Shown here in pieces: positions 48,816 through 63,842 of a stretch of 64,000 nucleotides of DNA (positions are counted from its first letter, which is position 1; each line of letters begins with the position of its first letter). The position numbers and the translations under genes were made by a program. Below the pieces are notes generated by a model that was given only the letters and a program-made list of their open reading frames with translations, was not told the DNA's origin and did not search any database. Source of the stretch: Druceiella hillmani (Eukaryota > Arthropoda > Insecta > Lepidoptera > Hepialidae). The DNA lies in the NCBI GenBank assembly GCA_039881145.1, contig JAYKKI010000007.1:38268501-38332500 (forward strand), read 5' to 3'.

Positions 48816-51719
48816 TTTCATTTTTTAAGGGACGACCAATCTTTGAACTTTGGTATTTTTTGATACCATATCCGTTTTGGAAAAAAAAACATTTATATTA
48901 AACCTTAAAAACGGTAAGAACATTCCATTAGATAATGAAATTTTTTTTATCTTTAATGGTAATCATTTTTTCTATATTAAACAGGTCAATCGATTCATAA
49001 ACATATAGGTAATTATGTGTTGAAGAAAAGCAATTTTCTTAAGAAAATCTTGATATTTTTGAGTAAAACTGGAGAAAAATTAGCATTCTGAGTTTTCATA
49101 GCCGACTCTAATGAAACCATCTCATATAGGTATATTAAAATGCTGGTGGACACATTGTATATATCAAAAAACTACTAAACAGTTTCTGACACTGTAGAGA
49201 TATATGTATAGTAGAACATAAGTTGAACACGGAATTTAGCTGCCACTTTTGAAGTTTAATACATTAATTTTTATTAAAATAAACAAATGGATAATTTTTC
49301 ATTTTAATAAAAGTTTTACTGCTTTTTGTTTATAACAAGAGTTCTAAATTATGTATTTCTCCTATATTTTGCATTATATAAAATATTATTGAAAACGTAA
49401 ATCTAAATTAATTAAGTTGCTTGCTGGACCGGCGCTGTGAGTCCTGTTGGAATTGCTTCCAGCGGAACGCGGGAAATATTCATATGCATAGATTTTCTTA
49501 ACTTATATAGTCACGATGTTACCGATAAAGAACAAGAATAAGCAGCAAGTCAAATGTTGGAGTTCTGATTATAGATGAGACTTAATATCAATCAGATATT
49601 TCTACAAAATTTTAAGATTATTAAACTGGCCTATCCATTTACCTTCTAACTTAAACCTACTAATATATTTACCCATATTTTTAAAAGAAATTGCAAACTG
49701 ATTAACTCGGAGATCGGTGAAAATCATAAATTCACCAGTATTATAGCGCATGAGCGCATGTTAAGTTCAAACCTAGGTATGTAATATTAATTCTCTAATT
49801 AAAGGCATTTGTTATAAATTAATGTCGTGAAATATGAATAAATCTAGACGTGAATATATATTCAAGAAAAATAATCAGTCTGTAAGCTATGATCCCTTGA
49901 TATAAAAAAACGCTTAGAGTAACACTATCAGAAGTAATCCGTTGGAAGCCCTAATATCGATAAAATCAATAACTTAATAGCACAAATATTACTGAGTAAA
50001 GATGAAGCGGGATTTAATATGAATGACCAGAAATGTCAGTTGGTGCTGCTCCAGTGGGTATTATTTCTGCAAAGATTCTAATCAAACACAAACTATGTAA
50101 TCGGATAGACGAATCTAAAACCTATTAAAAAATTTGGCCTTTTTTTGAATTATATTTGATTACTACTTGGGATACATTTTTGTATCTTTCCGGAATGGCC
50201 ATTAAACTACGTCCTAATATAAGCCATTTCAATGTTATCCATTCATTACCGGACACCCTGATATATTTATTTATATACACATTTTATATATGTATATGTA
50301 TACACAAACACACACACACACACACATATACATATGCATATATATACGTCATTAAACATACAAATGTAAGCTGTTTTCATGCGTTTTGTTAAAATTAAAC
50401 GACTGTTTCTAAAAGCACTATTCACTTATAGAAATAATTGACATCTCCTAAATTTCATTACACGATCTTGTTTTGCATATATGAATGTGGTTAAAGTCGT
50501 TTTGTATGTGGATATAAATAAGAGGCAGGCTTCTTCTATTTTTATTTTTTAGTTATAATTTTCGAAGATTAGTTGTTTGTTTTAAAGTCGAATCAATTTC
50601 TATTGTCCTAATCGTTATCAATAAATGTTTGTTGCACAAGAATTTTTTTTTGACAAATGTTTATTGAATGTTTACTAAAAGGTCTGTGCGATTTTTATAC
50701 AATTAAAAGTATATTGAAGTAAATAAAATATGCATGATCTGAAGCTTGCTTTGAAGTCTCCGTATCAATTACTTGAAATTAGCTTTGAAGTCATTTTCGT
50801 ATTTATCATTTGGGAAGAAAAGTTGAAATTACTGCTATGAAATCCGGATGCCATAATTTATCGTAAGACACAAAATATTTGCTTTGCTATAATAAAATTA
50901 TGTGATTATATGTCGAAACCAAAAGTATTTGTATGTTAAAATATGCTTTGTCTAAAAGAGGAGGTTACGAATCGAGCGATTGATCATCCTTTTAAAAGAT
51001 GGAAGGTTTCATAAATTTAAATATGAATTTAATATCATATCTCTTTCTCTAATTATCGTTATTTTACTACCATCTTCTTAAACTTACGGTTTAAGCTATG
51101 TATAAATAGACCCCTTATAACTTGTTGACTACTCTCTTTATATAAATGTGCATTCAGAGGAAGAGTGAAATGTTTTGAATGTAAAATTAGAGCATAGTGA
51201 TGAAAAATAAGACTTAAGTAGAATATATTTTAAATGATTTCATAGTTATTTTTCTGTATTAAAGAGGTTAACGACATTTGGCCAAAACGTGAACATGATT
51301 GAAATATTTTATATTTTATCGTATTTATTAAGAGAAAATAGCTTTACAAATTCAAATAATGTGAAACCAATCAAGTCATTTTAATATCCCACTATTGCAA
51401 TTGTAGAGGTAAAATATTAAATAGAAGATGAAAAGAAAAAGTTATTTAAACATGTCTTATAACTTTTTAATTGCATTAGCTAATATTTATTTAAACAACA
51501 AAAGGTGTATTTAAAACTACTAAATAACTAAAATTTAAGTACTGGATATAAATACTACAGTTTGTTGAATTGTAAAGTGTATGGACGTGCGTAAGACCAT
51601 ATTGAATGAAAAAAATCTCATAAAAGCGTGTAAATTTAATGAACTCAACTCTAATGGAGTACACTCTGTATAGTACACAGGGTATTAAAATATTTAAAAC
51701 GCCGCGGCTTTTTTATTGA
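48816..51719. other. AT-rich stretch with TA/CA tract at 50,276-50,346
   Basis: A mixed (TA)(CA) microsatellite lies at about 50,276-50,346, giving a His-Thr run in one ORF. A GC-richer patch at 49,425-49,475 is unexplained. No other feature. Confidence 0.5.
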
Positions 51720-52690
51720 TCAAATAATTGTTTGAAGCATCCTTGGTTGGTCTTTTAAATAAGCTTAAAACATTTTAACCAATTTCTATTTTCAAGCCAA
51801 GTTTACAAAACGTTAAGCTTCAAAGTCTAATTCAATGTGTCTCATGTGTAAATTTCATCAATACCATTAAAAGAAAATATAGAGACAACTACATAACCCT
51901 ACTTTATGCGTACTGGCCCAAGAGGCGCAAGTTGTTTTTTAAAGTTATCGATTAACGAAGAGTATCGTATTTCAGAGACTTCGAAGGAAAAGTAACCATT
52001 TTGAAAGAAAGTGTTTCTGAACCCAAAAATGAATTATAGTCGAAATATAGGGATAACAAATTTATAAATTTATTTACCATTTTTTACTTTTGCTTCAATA
52101 AAGACTATCAATAAATGGATATGGCATCACTAACAGTTATAAGTTCTGCACGAAAGCCAAATTACGAATGAACGTTGATCGATACTACTCCATTCTAATG
52201 AAGTTTATTAGTTTTAATCCATCGAGCTGGTCCTGCACTAGCTCCGGTTTTATTGGCTCTTTATTGGATGGCGCCCTTTCGGCGTCATCTAGTTTGGGCA
52301 CCCTCAGAAAATTGCCGATCACCCGACGGTATAATACATATTATATGTATTATACCGTCGGTATAATGCTCTACGCGATGGCGTTAAGAGTTAATTAGAC
52401 CAAACTGATATATCTCAATATAGTACTGCCAATGTAATCATCGAGTAGCATAACAGTGGCATATTCGTAATTATCGGCGGTTTCTGAATGAAACGGAACG
52501 CAATTGACATATTGGCGAAAGTGCTATAGCCGCAGTGTGCCGTGGATAAAAGAAATACGAAGCGAAACTTTTTTATTTTGATATTATTATTATTGGAGGA
52601 TAAATATTATTTATTATAATAGAGAAACGTTGAAAACTTAAACATGTTTTATCATAATTTTTACCTAATGTCTAATTGAATAATTTTTTA
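51720..52690. repeat. Conserved block opening the collinear arm (unit 2)
   Basis: Counterpart of 30,560-31,600. Contains the matching hairpin (52,267-52,289) and an 18-bp inverted duplication (52,323-52,361) that unit 1 lacks. Confidence 0.75.
52323..52361. repeat. Perfect 18-bp inverted repeat, unit 2 only
   Basis: CCGACGGTATAATACATA, a TTA loop, then its exact reverse complement. Unit 1 has only one related arm (about 31,266-31,285). The second arm was therefore added by inverted copying after the units diverged. Confidence 0.9.
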
Positions 52691-54844
52691 AGTACATACT
52701 GGAAACTACGATTATGCGAATTGTTTTTTTTTTATTTCATCAAGCTATAATTTGAGAAGAATGTTAAATATAGTATCGAAATTGGAAATATAAGCATGTG
52801 AGGTTTACTACTCAAGTTATCCCATATAGATTAAAGATGAAGTGAATATTTCGAATGGGTAAATAAGCAATTCGTGGTAAGTCTACCACAATGATTAATT
52901 ATGTTTTTCAAATTCTGTTACCAAATATATAATTACTTTTGTAATTGTTAAATTTAATTTATTGTATAACACGAATTACTAAGATCTTTTTAACTATTAT
53001 GGCGTTTCAAACTATATTAATATTATTTTTGTATTTTCACATGTGACCTAATTATAATTAAAATTTTTGTCCTATTTTATTTTTTATCTTCGTACATTCA
53101 TATAAGACGAAACAATTTTTTTCAAAATCGATGTTGGTGAAGTTTATTTGTAACTCGTCTTCCAATCTTATAATAATAAAATTTTAGCCAAATATGGATC
53201 GTTTAACAAATTTTTGCCTGGAGTTTGGGTTATTTTGTATGTAAATTGTATTGATTCGAATTGTTAAAATTGCACCATTAGGCCAATAGATATAATCAAA
53301 TTACATGTAATATGATAACAAATTTAATTACTTTTTTTCTAAAATTTTAGCTGATTTGAAATCTTAAAGAATTCCTAAGGATGTAATTTTTTTCGCCACC
53401 ATTATTTCCCAAAAAACCTTTTTCCTAGAGACTCAAAAAATTTAGCTTTCGCATTTAAACAAATCAATTAAAATGTCACTTAATAAAAATAATTCAAGAA
53501 ACTTTGTCGTACTTTAGATGTTTGATTTTGAAGAATATTTATTATTCTTAACGAATAATGTGCAGTTTAAGATAATAAAAACTCATTCTCAAAATTAGAT
53601 AGAATACGTAAAAAAATTCGTCAATATTTTATCATTGAAATACTTACATATTTGATCTAAATTATATACTTATGATTAGTTTAGACTCTTCGTATGTGAC
53701 CAAGTAATTTTTTTATGGATTCTTACGCATGGATAATGCACCTTAAAAAATAACCATTTTCAAAAATTTAGATTGTTCACTTGAATTCTCCCATAAAATT
53801 ATCTTTTATATTTGGAATCATGTATTTGCCTGAGAGCCATTTTTCCAGCAAGACCGACGTAATTCTTTCAAAATAAAGACATTACTATAAACTAAATACA
53901 TCTAGTTTAAAAGAGTTGGAGACTTGCACAAAAAATTGATTTACCTTGATATATTTTTTAGGGCGCTTGCTCTTTCGAACTTAACAGATATATTGCAATG
54001 ATTTTCTTTCACATTCTTCATGACTTTCTTCACAGTAATTCTCTCAAGTGAGTATTCTAACCCTACAGAAATCCATACTGATAATAACAACATAATCACA
54101 CTTGGAAATAAAAACACTTAACAATAATTTTTCGTCTAGACTACTACACTGAATAAAAAAAATAAGAAAAAGGATATAACAAATAAATTATACTTTAAAT
54201 TATTAGTTTGTTTTTATATTCTCCAAGTCTTATTGGGCCAAAAGTATTTGGGATTAAATAAATATAGGAAAAAAATACGTCGGTTAGTAAAAGTAAAAAA
54301 TACATTTTTTATTCGTTTTTGTAGAGACATGTGGGGCAAATAAAGAATTTTTCAAAAGAGTTCTGCGATCACATCCATATTATTTCAATTAAGTATACAT
54401 AGGAACGAACTCTATGTCATATGAAACGATTTACCGACTTATTTTCTTTCTGAATACGTATGAAAAAACTAATTTATGCGTGATGAAGATATCAAATTTG
54501 TTATCCTATTTCTGGGCTGATATGATCAGAAAAAGTTGCACAATGATTAATGACTAAGTGAGATGTAATGCATCACTAAACATTGTGGAAGGTGGTTATG
54601 GCTTTTGATTCCTCAGTAGCACATATAAACTTTGCCAGTTATTCTGGTGAATAATATTATTATAATTTCAACGATACATTTTTGCATAATGTAGGTTTTT
54701 AAATCTATCTATATAGGTACATTGCTTTTAATTATAAACAGTTTTTATGTCTCTAGACGATTTCATCCTTAGAGAGAAATTCTAAACATTTAATTAATAT
54801 TCATTACTTTGTAAAAAAATATAGAATTACCCCTATTTGTTATA
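52691..54844. other. Collinear with unit 1, no gene seen
   Basis: Aligns with 31,601-34,280. No preserved frame. Confidence 0.55.
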
Positions 54845-55165
54845 AACATGACAATAAGTTTATGATGTATAAAAAGAGAAGCCACCTACTATAGTAAAAT
54901 ATTCATTTCATCTGCAGGCATCGTCGCGGCGGTCGTTAGCCACAGGGACAATACAACTACGAAGTTCTGAAATGATATAATTTCCCAACGATTTAGTCAT
55001 ATCACATTGTATATAAGCTATTATAAACTTTTGTCAATGAATACAAATGTGGCAAGCACTGTGAGGTGAAAAGCGGGGTGCGAATTTGCATAATAGAAGT
55101 GCAACTTTGACCTTAGGTCGTTTAGAGCTGTTTGAGTGCAGTTCTGTTCTCTATCATAGAGACTT
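54845..55165. other. GC-rich conserved core, unit 2 copy
   Basis: Counterpart of 34,290-34,580, with TATAAAAAG at 54,868. The reverse-strand acceptor (ATTTCAG) and the Ala/Val/Leu-rich frame FVVVLSLWLTTAATMPADEM are present but stop after NILL. Confidence 0.4.
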
Positions 55166-57389
55166 TCTGTACATTTTCTTAAATTTAAAAATTATTATTG
55201 GTTGCAGTGGAAAAATAGTTTAATTAAAATTACATTTAGATATGAATGCGTTAAAATTCTTATGTTTCGATACGGATATTTAAATTGCAAATGTAACGTT
55301 TTGTGGGCCATCATTGTGTACCGACTGAAAAAAATTTATTATGTCCGGTTGCAAAGCTAATTTTGTAAATTTTATTTATTTTAATCATAGCTAAATCGAT
55401 AATACTGATTTTATGTAAGTTTAAAATTTTAGCCACAAAGTAATTTAAAATGTTTATCGCTTTTGAGGATTTAAATATAAATTAGACCAGACAATAACGG
55501 TAATTGAATAAAAGCAATGTCGAACATTTCTTTTTATCAAATAATTTTTATATTTATTCATTTATAATAATTAATTTTAATAACTTATTCATAAACAAGA
55601 TTTTGTTCATAATTTCGATCTGGTAATATTTATTTTTAAATCAATGATGGCTTTGTTTTACGATGCTGTAAGTGTTTAAGTACAGTGATTAATTGCTGGT
55701 ATGTTGACAAAAAACAGAGGAGCCAACGATAATGTGCTTTATTTGTCGTTTGTTTCAACGCTGTTGTTATAAACGTTTAATATATATTTGAATGGTGAAT
55801 TATGAAACGTATGGCTACAAATATTATTCATGTCTTACGAATGATACTTGACAATGATGCAAATAACACAAACTTTGTTCGTCTATAAAAGATCAAACTT
55901 AAGTTAGTGTTCATATTTCTCAAATGATTTTGCTCATTTTGGTTATCTCTATTTTTGTCATATGTGTACACACTTTTCCTTAATCCCTATTCTTGGTTAT
56001 CTGGTCTTTGATAAAATGGATAAATAAATATTTGTTTCATATATAATATATTGAATAGAAAAGAGGACGATATTAGATATTTATTAACTAGCAGTATTGT
56101 TAAGGTATTATTTACTCTATTGTCACGTTAAATGACTTCATGATGATACAGTAAAGAAATTGACTCAAAAAGAGTATGATATTAGATTTTTCTTACCTAG
56201 CAGTATTATTAGGGTTTTAAGTACTCTATTGCCATGTTAAATGAATCTTCCACATTTTGTTTCAAAATGTCGAAGAGCATTTTGCTCTTAGGGAATTTAT
56301 TGCTTCGAATTTAAACAAAACAAATTGTCAACAAATAACACTGGGAAACGTTGGTAATATTGAGAACAAAAATGGAATAAGATATTAGAAAATATATGTT
56401 TTCGTTCAACTTTTGTGAGTTTATTAAACACTGTATCTAAATACATATATTTTACATTATAATATTACCCATAACATTTGCTGCGCTCGTCATATATTTA
56501 TTTTCATTCAATAAACACTTTCGAGATACGCCCTTAAAACATTTTTTACACTCAAATAAATAGCGCGGCGACATATTCAAATTTTATGTATATTGTATTC
56601 CGTTGTTGAGGCATCAACATTTATTTTATGAGAATATATACGGTTATAATAAATATACCTGTAGCTACCGTTTCGCCGTTTTCCACGAAATACGCAAGTC
56701 AATGCCGCGATGAACCTTTTACTTTTCGCAGTATTTAAGGTAACCAAGTCATTTGTTATTTTTTCAGTTTTTATGCCCGAATATATTATATCCCGAATTT
56801 TTATTTTGAGACAAACATCTGCTTGTTAAAAGCTGTGCATAAAAATTTATTTCGTTCGACTCACCTTTCATAATTTACTTAGAAATTTTAAGTCAATTAG
56901 CCTGTATTTTTGTGTAATATTATTATTTCATGTTTGTTTAAATGACAAAGTAATATGTTTCTTTTTTCTTTGTGTGAGAATGAATGACTAACAAATCGTT
57001 TCCTGTTTTTTGTCATTTGTGTGAAAAATTTTAGTTATGAAATTGAGACCTATTTCCAATTTTAAAGCGCCGCGTTCTTAATTTAAAAGCAGGAATATAT
57101 TTTATGCTCTTGTAGTTTATTAAGAGCGTTACAATTTTTCTGCATTTATGAATTATATAGCTCTTCTATCGTTTAAATGACTCTAGCAACATTTTTTTTA
57201 TTTACATCTATGATTAACACCTGACTAAGAAATTTCGTAAAATCGTACATTCTGTTAGAATTAATCATTCCAAACTAATGTTTTAATGACCTTTAACAGG
57301 TATATAGGTTAAACTGAGGACTTATTATAATGTCAACTTGCGGACAAACAGACGAAATGAAAGCAAGCGTATAAAATTAATACATATGG
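55166..57389. other. Collinear with unit 1; local duplication at 56,065-56,250
   Basis: Aligns with 34,590-37,478. A tandem duplication of about 107 bp unique to unit 2 repeats GATATTAGAT, TTACCTAGCAGTATT and ACTCTATTGCCATGTTAAAT-like segments. Confidence 0.6.
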
Positions 57390-57527
57390 TAAAATTACTG
57401 CTACGAAAGCACTCTCTTATAGTCAACCAGAACACCAATCCGGTCCCGTTGGATGAGAGGCAGGGAATCGAACCTGAGTCCCTGCGTTGCGCCGAAAAAG
57501 CTTTGTGGTCACCACCCATATCACTGT
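57390..57527 (-). mobile_element. tRNA-derived SINE relic (unit 2 copy)
   Basis: Reverse strand carries GGTTCGATTCC (57,465-57,475), a canonical RNA polymerase III B box, with CAGGGACTCA before it and CTGCCTCTCATCC after it. It continues into ACGGGACCGGATTGGTGTTC and TGGTTGACTAT, shared with unit 1. The region before the B box (GTGGTGACCACAAAGC) is where an A box would be but is poor. Short ORFs here are by-products of the tRNA-like head. A degraded true tRNA gene is less likely because the conserved tail extends beyond a tRNA. Confidence 0.6.
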
Positions 57528-58626
57528 AATAATATGTTAGGAATAATTAACCTCAATTCAATGAATTTGATCTTAATAAATTTGTCAAAAGTTATCGAAT
57601 ATTCTCAAAAATTCTAGCAAATTTTTTTAAAAATTTTCCACATAAAATTGGAAATTATGTTTTAATAAATAATGTTCGGTAAGTGAGGAATAGAATTTTA
57701 ATTTAAGTCTGCGGTTACGTATATGTTTAATAACACATTTTATTATTCAAAAAATATTTTTACATGCATTTTGAGTATTGGCCCATTTAAAAAATACTTT
57801 ATTACCCACATTTTAAACGATCAAAAAGTTTATTTTTGCTAAGGTAATAAAAATGTTTGCGTCCAAAGTGTGGTTGGCACAGGGAAGCAATCCGAGCTGC
57901 CGTACTTGCAATTTATGTCGCTGACTATTTCGTTGGCTTAACCTTTGATCGCGACTGCGACATAGACTCTCTTGAGGAATTAAGCCTTGTGGTATAATGC
58001 GACGATAATGTATTGTTTATTGAGACAGGGGAAATATGCCCCTATTTTGTTTTTATTTATATGTTAATTTTTTTTCAATAAAATTTATTGTAATTTTAGA
58101 AAGCTGATATATTTTTAATTCGACCTTGCTGAACAAGTAGAGCAAAAGTTCATTAATATATGATTGCATTAAATTTTAGAAAGAAAAATATTAATACTAG
58201 CATACAATTATTTTTTCGTGTTCATTGTAATACATTCGTAATAATTTTTTTTAAAGCGAATATGCAAGTAAATTTCTTTTAGCGCTTCCATAAAAAATAA
58301 AGATTTTGCAAAAATGTAAAGCACATATTGATAATTACATTCAACAGCATATAAGAAATGTTTGAACTTAAATTTATTTCATCAAATTTAAAAAAAAATT
58401 TAAATACTCTCGACATGTGTTTTTTGTAAACAATCTTTTATCTTCAATTTAGGAAAATAACCTTAGTATTCGAGAGTTATTTTGTATTTGATTTCAAAGA
58501 GAAACATTTTGCATTGTCTTGTTTTTACAATCGTAAGACAACATATTTTCTGAAAAATATCAAAAATGAAATCACGTATAATGTTTGTTACTATTTTACT
58601 CTTTCTGAAATACTATAATATATTCA
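57528..58626. other. Collinear with unit 1, no gene seen
   Basis: Aligns with 37,636-38,672. Confidence 0.55.
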
Positions 58627-58670
58627 CCAAGCCAACGTTCCACTGCGCTCGAGGAGCAACATTGGCTTGG
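58627..58670. other. Extended hairpin, unit 2 version
   Basis: CCAAGCCAA (58,627-58,635) pairs with TTGGCTTGG (58,662-58,670), then one mismatch and GTT/AAC. Counterpart of the shorter hairpin at 38,673-38,695. Confidence 0.6.
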
Positions 58671-58676
58671 ACAGCA

Positions 58677-58936
58677 GATTTTGTGGTAGGAGTGGTGCGA
58701 ATTAGGCAAACGTTGAGTGAAATAGATGGAGCCAAAAGATAGGATGCACTAGAGTGGAAATCTCAGGGTCGAAAAAATAAATACGGACCTGCACCCATAT
58801 ATAAGAAACCTTTAGACTATCCATTGCCAGATAGGCGAAAATTATTCTTCCAACATAGACACAGTTTCGGAAGGTGGCAAAAAACCAAGTTGTTTGTGAA
58901 AACTCATAGAAACCATTTCTCCCTCTAGGTGACGTA
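58677..58936 (+). pseudogene. LINE C-terminal remnant (unit 2)
   Basis: Counterpart of 38,700-38,982. Here the best-kept piece reads ALEWKSQGRKNKYGPAP, fitting the AL-W-PQG-R-RGRP motif of non-LTR C-termini. A later frame gives KLIETIS. Broken by stops and frame changes. The reverse ORF at 58,842-59,033 is its shadow. Confidence 0.55.
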
Positions 58937-59074
58937 GGATATAAATAACTAAACCATTTAAACTTGTGACCAAGACCTTTATAAATTCGTCGGCATCATT
59001 GAGTAAAACACTGAACGTACGATCTTCCATCAATATTTATAAAGGATTCAAAATTTCCCTTTTCGCTCATGCAC
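58937..59074. other. Collinear with unit 1
   Basis: Aligns with 38,983-39,120, ending at CCCTTTTCGCTCATGCAC, after which the unit-2 insertion begins. Confidence 0.55.
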
Positions 59075-59905
59075 AATTTTTTTATTAACTGTCAGGAAAA
59101 CGAAATAGAAATAAGAAAAAATTGGAAAGGGACCAGATTTAAGACCACATATTAGAAATGAAAACTTTGCATCGTTCCTTGAATGTGGAAAATTTTGAAT
59201 TCGAAAATTAAAAAGAAAACTAAAATTAATTAAACTAATAATAACATTATGAATATAATATAAAAATACATTTAAATATCTTCATTTAATTTACGACATT
59301 TATGCAATTGCATACAAAATATACCACATACTAGGAAAATATATTTGTTTAAAGAGAAAACTTAAGGATGTGCGTCTACATTATATAAACTTTATATATT
59401 GAGTATACCACAAGAGCGCGAGAAAGAAAGTTTTTTAGTTCAAAACAATATTTTCATAACTAAGAACAAAGTATAAGTAAAGTGTTCAAAGACTGCCAAT
59501 AATAATACTTTCCTTTAAATAATAGCTGGACTTGTATGCATTAAAACACATACCTACTAACGTAAAACTATGTAACTCTTTAACAAATGTGTAATATTAA
59601 AATTGTTTTGACACGAAAGAAGAAAAAAATACAAGTATCGAGTTTCGAAATCAGATTTCCGTCCCATCCGTACATAATTCATTCATTGCTGCGATAATGA
59701 AGAAATAAAAATACACTTACTAACTCGATTTTTCTTACTTGGTCAAACTAGATATAGCGGTGAATATACCCGAATCCGTGTTCGGTTGTAGTACGAGCTC
59801 CGGGTATACTCGGTCTACCACCGAGGAAACTCGGAACGCTAGACGCTTTGTGCGAAATCGCAAATAAATTCTCAGCAATTAATTATGGATAAGGTGAGCC
59901 GAAGA
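59075..59905. mobile_element. Unit-2-specific insertion, ~830 bp, structured GC island
   Basis: Alignment to unit 1 breaks after about 59,075 and resumes near 59,905 (AGTATCAAGCATC versus AGCATCAAGTATG). Most of the insert is AT-rich. 59,765-59,865 is GC-rich and folds: TATACCCG (59,765) with CGGGTATA (59,801); CTCGGT (59,809) with ACCGAG (59,820); CCGAG (59,821) with CTCGG (59,830) around GAAA. No coding frame, TIR or tRNA box is recognised, and target duplications could not be identified. Calling it mobile is inference from its presence in one unit only. Confidence 0.45.
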
Positions 59906-62002
59906 GTATAGTATCAAGCATCAATATTTAGTATATTTGGTGTGATGATTCAAAGAAAAACCACATTCACGTCCTGTTTGCAGTGAGTGTCCTATTATAT
60001 TTAAAATAAAGGCTAATATAATAAGCCGACCTTCTTAAGCCAAATGCCGTAACTGTCAGAAAAGACACAACTCATTTGCGGATTGCTTTTTTATTTTAGA
60101 TTCATAATTATATATCTACCTTTTATAACCCATATAATCGATAAACATAGTATTTCACCATCTTATCGACGAAGGAATTTTTACGCTTCATTTAAAATTT
60201 AAATTATAATATGTCCCTAAAATACACAGCTTCCTGAAGAATATTCGTGTAGAATATTTACCCCTGGGCTTAATACCAATAACCAAACTAACTTTTATTA
60301 ACGTATAGGTCATTGTTTGCTCTTAACAGGAGTAGCACAGCAATATTGTTATTTTTGTTGTCACCATATCGTGCATGGACACTATTGAAACCAATCCTAT
60401 TATTAAAGGAACTGTAGTCAGGGGACTTCTTCATCAAATATTACCCAAAAAAGTCACAAAACAAAAAATGTAATCACCAAATGATCACAAGGTTACATAA
60501 CAAATATAAATTTTAAAATGATATTTAACGAAACAGTCAATTTCTTTCAAAAGAAATATAATAACATACTTTTTATGGTTTTGTACCTGAAATGAAAACA
60601 AAATTAAACTCTTAGAAGATCCCTCGAGTATTCGTTCATTCACTCATCCCAGTCATTTTTAATAGAAACATTTTGACGTAGAAATTTGAACTTTGGCACA
60701 AAGTATGATAACTTGTTTATATCTCAGTAATAAGCATTTCAAAAATATTTATATGGAAATTTCAGAAGAGAAAATTAAACTCGTTTGATTTTTAATTTCA
60801 CGTGTCAAGGGTGATGTCATTTGCAATATGTATTAAGAACCTTAAATTTTTTTTTCATTCATTCCAGTAGAATGTCTCCAGGTATGTGCTGAAAAATATA
60901 CGGAAAAAAGATTAAATAAAAACCGAACTTAAAGTTACTAAAATAAAAGAGCTTTAAAAAGCTTACTAACAATTAAATTACCAGAAACTGCAATGTTTAT
61001 TCTAGCTCAAATGTGCTGACTAGGTAAAACAAAATTAAGACAGTGAAAAAATGTTAATATTTTCAAATAGTGTAAGTGAAACCTAAAGTGACATCAGTGT
61101 TACATAACATTTTCTGTTAAATGATTAAATAGTTAAATGTACCTATATGTATACGAAACCCCTGCAGTTTTTAGAATAAAATGTAACTGATCAAATACTC
61201 TCAGGCTATATGTGAATATTTTTACTTACGAAGAAATTCTCAAGTGATTAATTATGAAATAAAAATTGTTAATTTACTTTCCTTGTCTGCTATATTTTTA
61301 TAGTTGTCATGCTACATGTATGTATTGTATTAAATTTTTAAATAATTTTATTACTGAAATAAAATATAAAAATTAAATTAACAGTAATTTTGAAATATAA
61401 CACAAAAACAAAAAAAATACAAAAATAACTCCAAAAAAATATGAAAATCCCCTAAAAAAAAATACACAAAAACAAAAAAAATACAAAAAAAAAATACAAA
61501 AATTACTCCAAAAAATATGAAAATCCTCTAAAAAATATGAAAATCCTCTAAAACCACTGAACAAGTAAGAATATTGTCCGAAACGTCAAAAATATGCAAA
61601 AGTTATTTTTACTTTTCTAATTCTAATTTCAAAAAGTTGCATTACAAAAATTTGGAAATAACCAAAGTTCGATATAAGAAGTGTTTCCTTGGTTTATGTA
61701 CGAATGTCGTCTTAAGTCACAATAAATATTTTATAACTATTTTTACGTTACCTGATTAGTTTCTACCGTAAGCCATACACATGTTTACGTCTTTGTTTCT
61801 ATTTATTTCGGTTAGCGCCCAAAATTTACCTGGATATAGGGACACAGTTATTGTGTTAAACAATTATATTCTTGTATATAATCGTATTCTTGTTAAATAA
61901 TTATAGGAATATAATTTTTCAATTTAAATTAATAAAATGTTATCACAAATTTCTAACGTCCGTAAGAGTGCAAATTTTTTTTTTAATAAGTTAAGTCAGT
62001 AA
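59906..62002. other. Collinear with unit 1
   Basis: Aligns with 39,130-41,294. Contains the A-rich minisatellite listed separately. Confidence 0.55.
61400..61557. repeat. A-rich minisatellite, unit 2 only
   Basis: Two copies of a segment of about 75 bp (ACACAAAAACAAAAAAAATA through CTCCAAAAAATATGAAAATC), the last part repeated again as AAATATGAAAATCCTCTA. Unit 1 (about 40,660-40,760) has only a single A-rich stretch. Confidence 0.8.
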
Positions 62003-62040
62003 GGACCTACGGCGTAATGACGTATGGCGCTGAAGCGTGG
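62003..62040 (+). pseudogene. LINE C-terminal stub (unit 2)
   Basis: Reads TYGVMTYGAEAW, an intact start of the non-LTR C-terminal motif, then switches directly to sequence matching unit 1 from 41,822. About 490 bp of the remnant (41,329-41,821 in unit 1) is absent, so unit 2 has lost the rest. It retains the Trp that is a stop in unit 1. Confidence 0.7.
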
Positions 62041-63767
<1,727 letters not shown>

Positions 63768-63842
63768 AACGGTAAATATACTCTGACGTCGAGAAAATTG
63801 TAAGTAAATAGAGACCAGAAAATTGTATATAATTGACAAATA

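Noticed and set aside
57338..57529. Opposing ORFs over the SINE
   Set aside because: Short peptides of this kind arise from tRNA-like SINE heads; there is no protein evidence.
58842..59033. 63-codon reverse-strand ORF as a gene
   Set aside because: It overlaps the forward-strand LINE C-terminal remnant, which explains the conservation better; the frame is not kept in unit 1.
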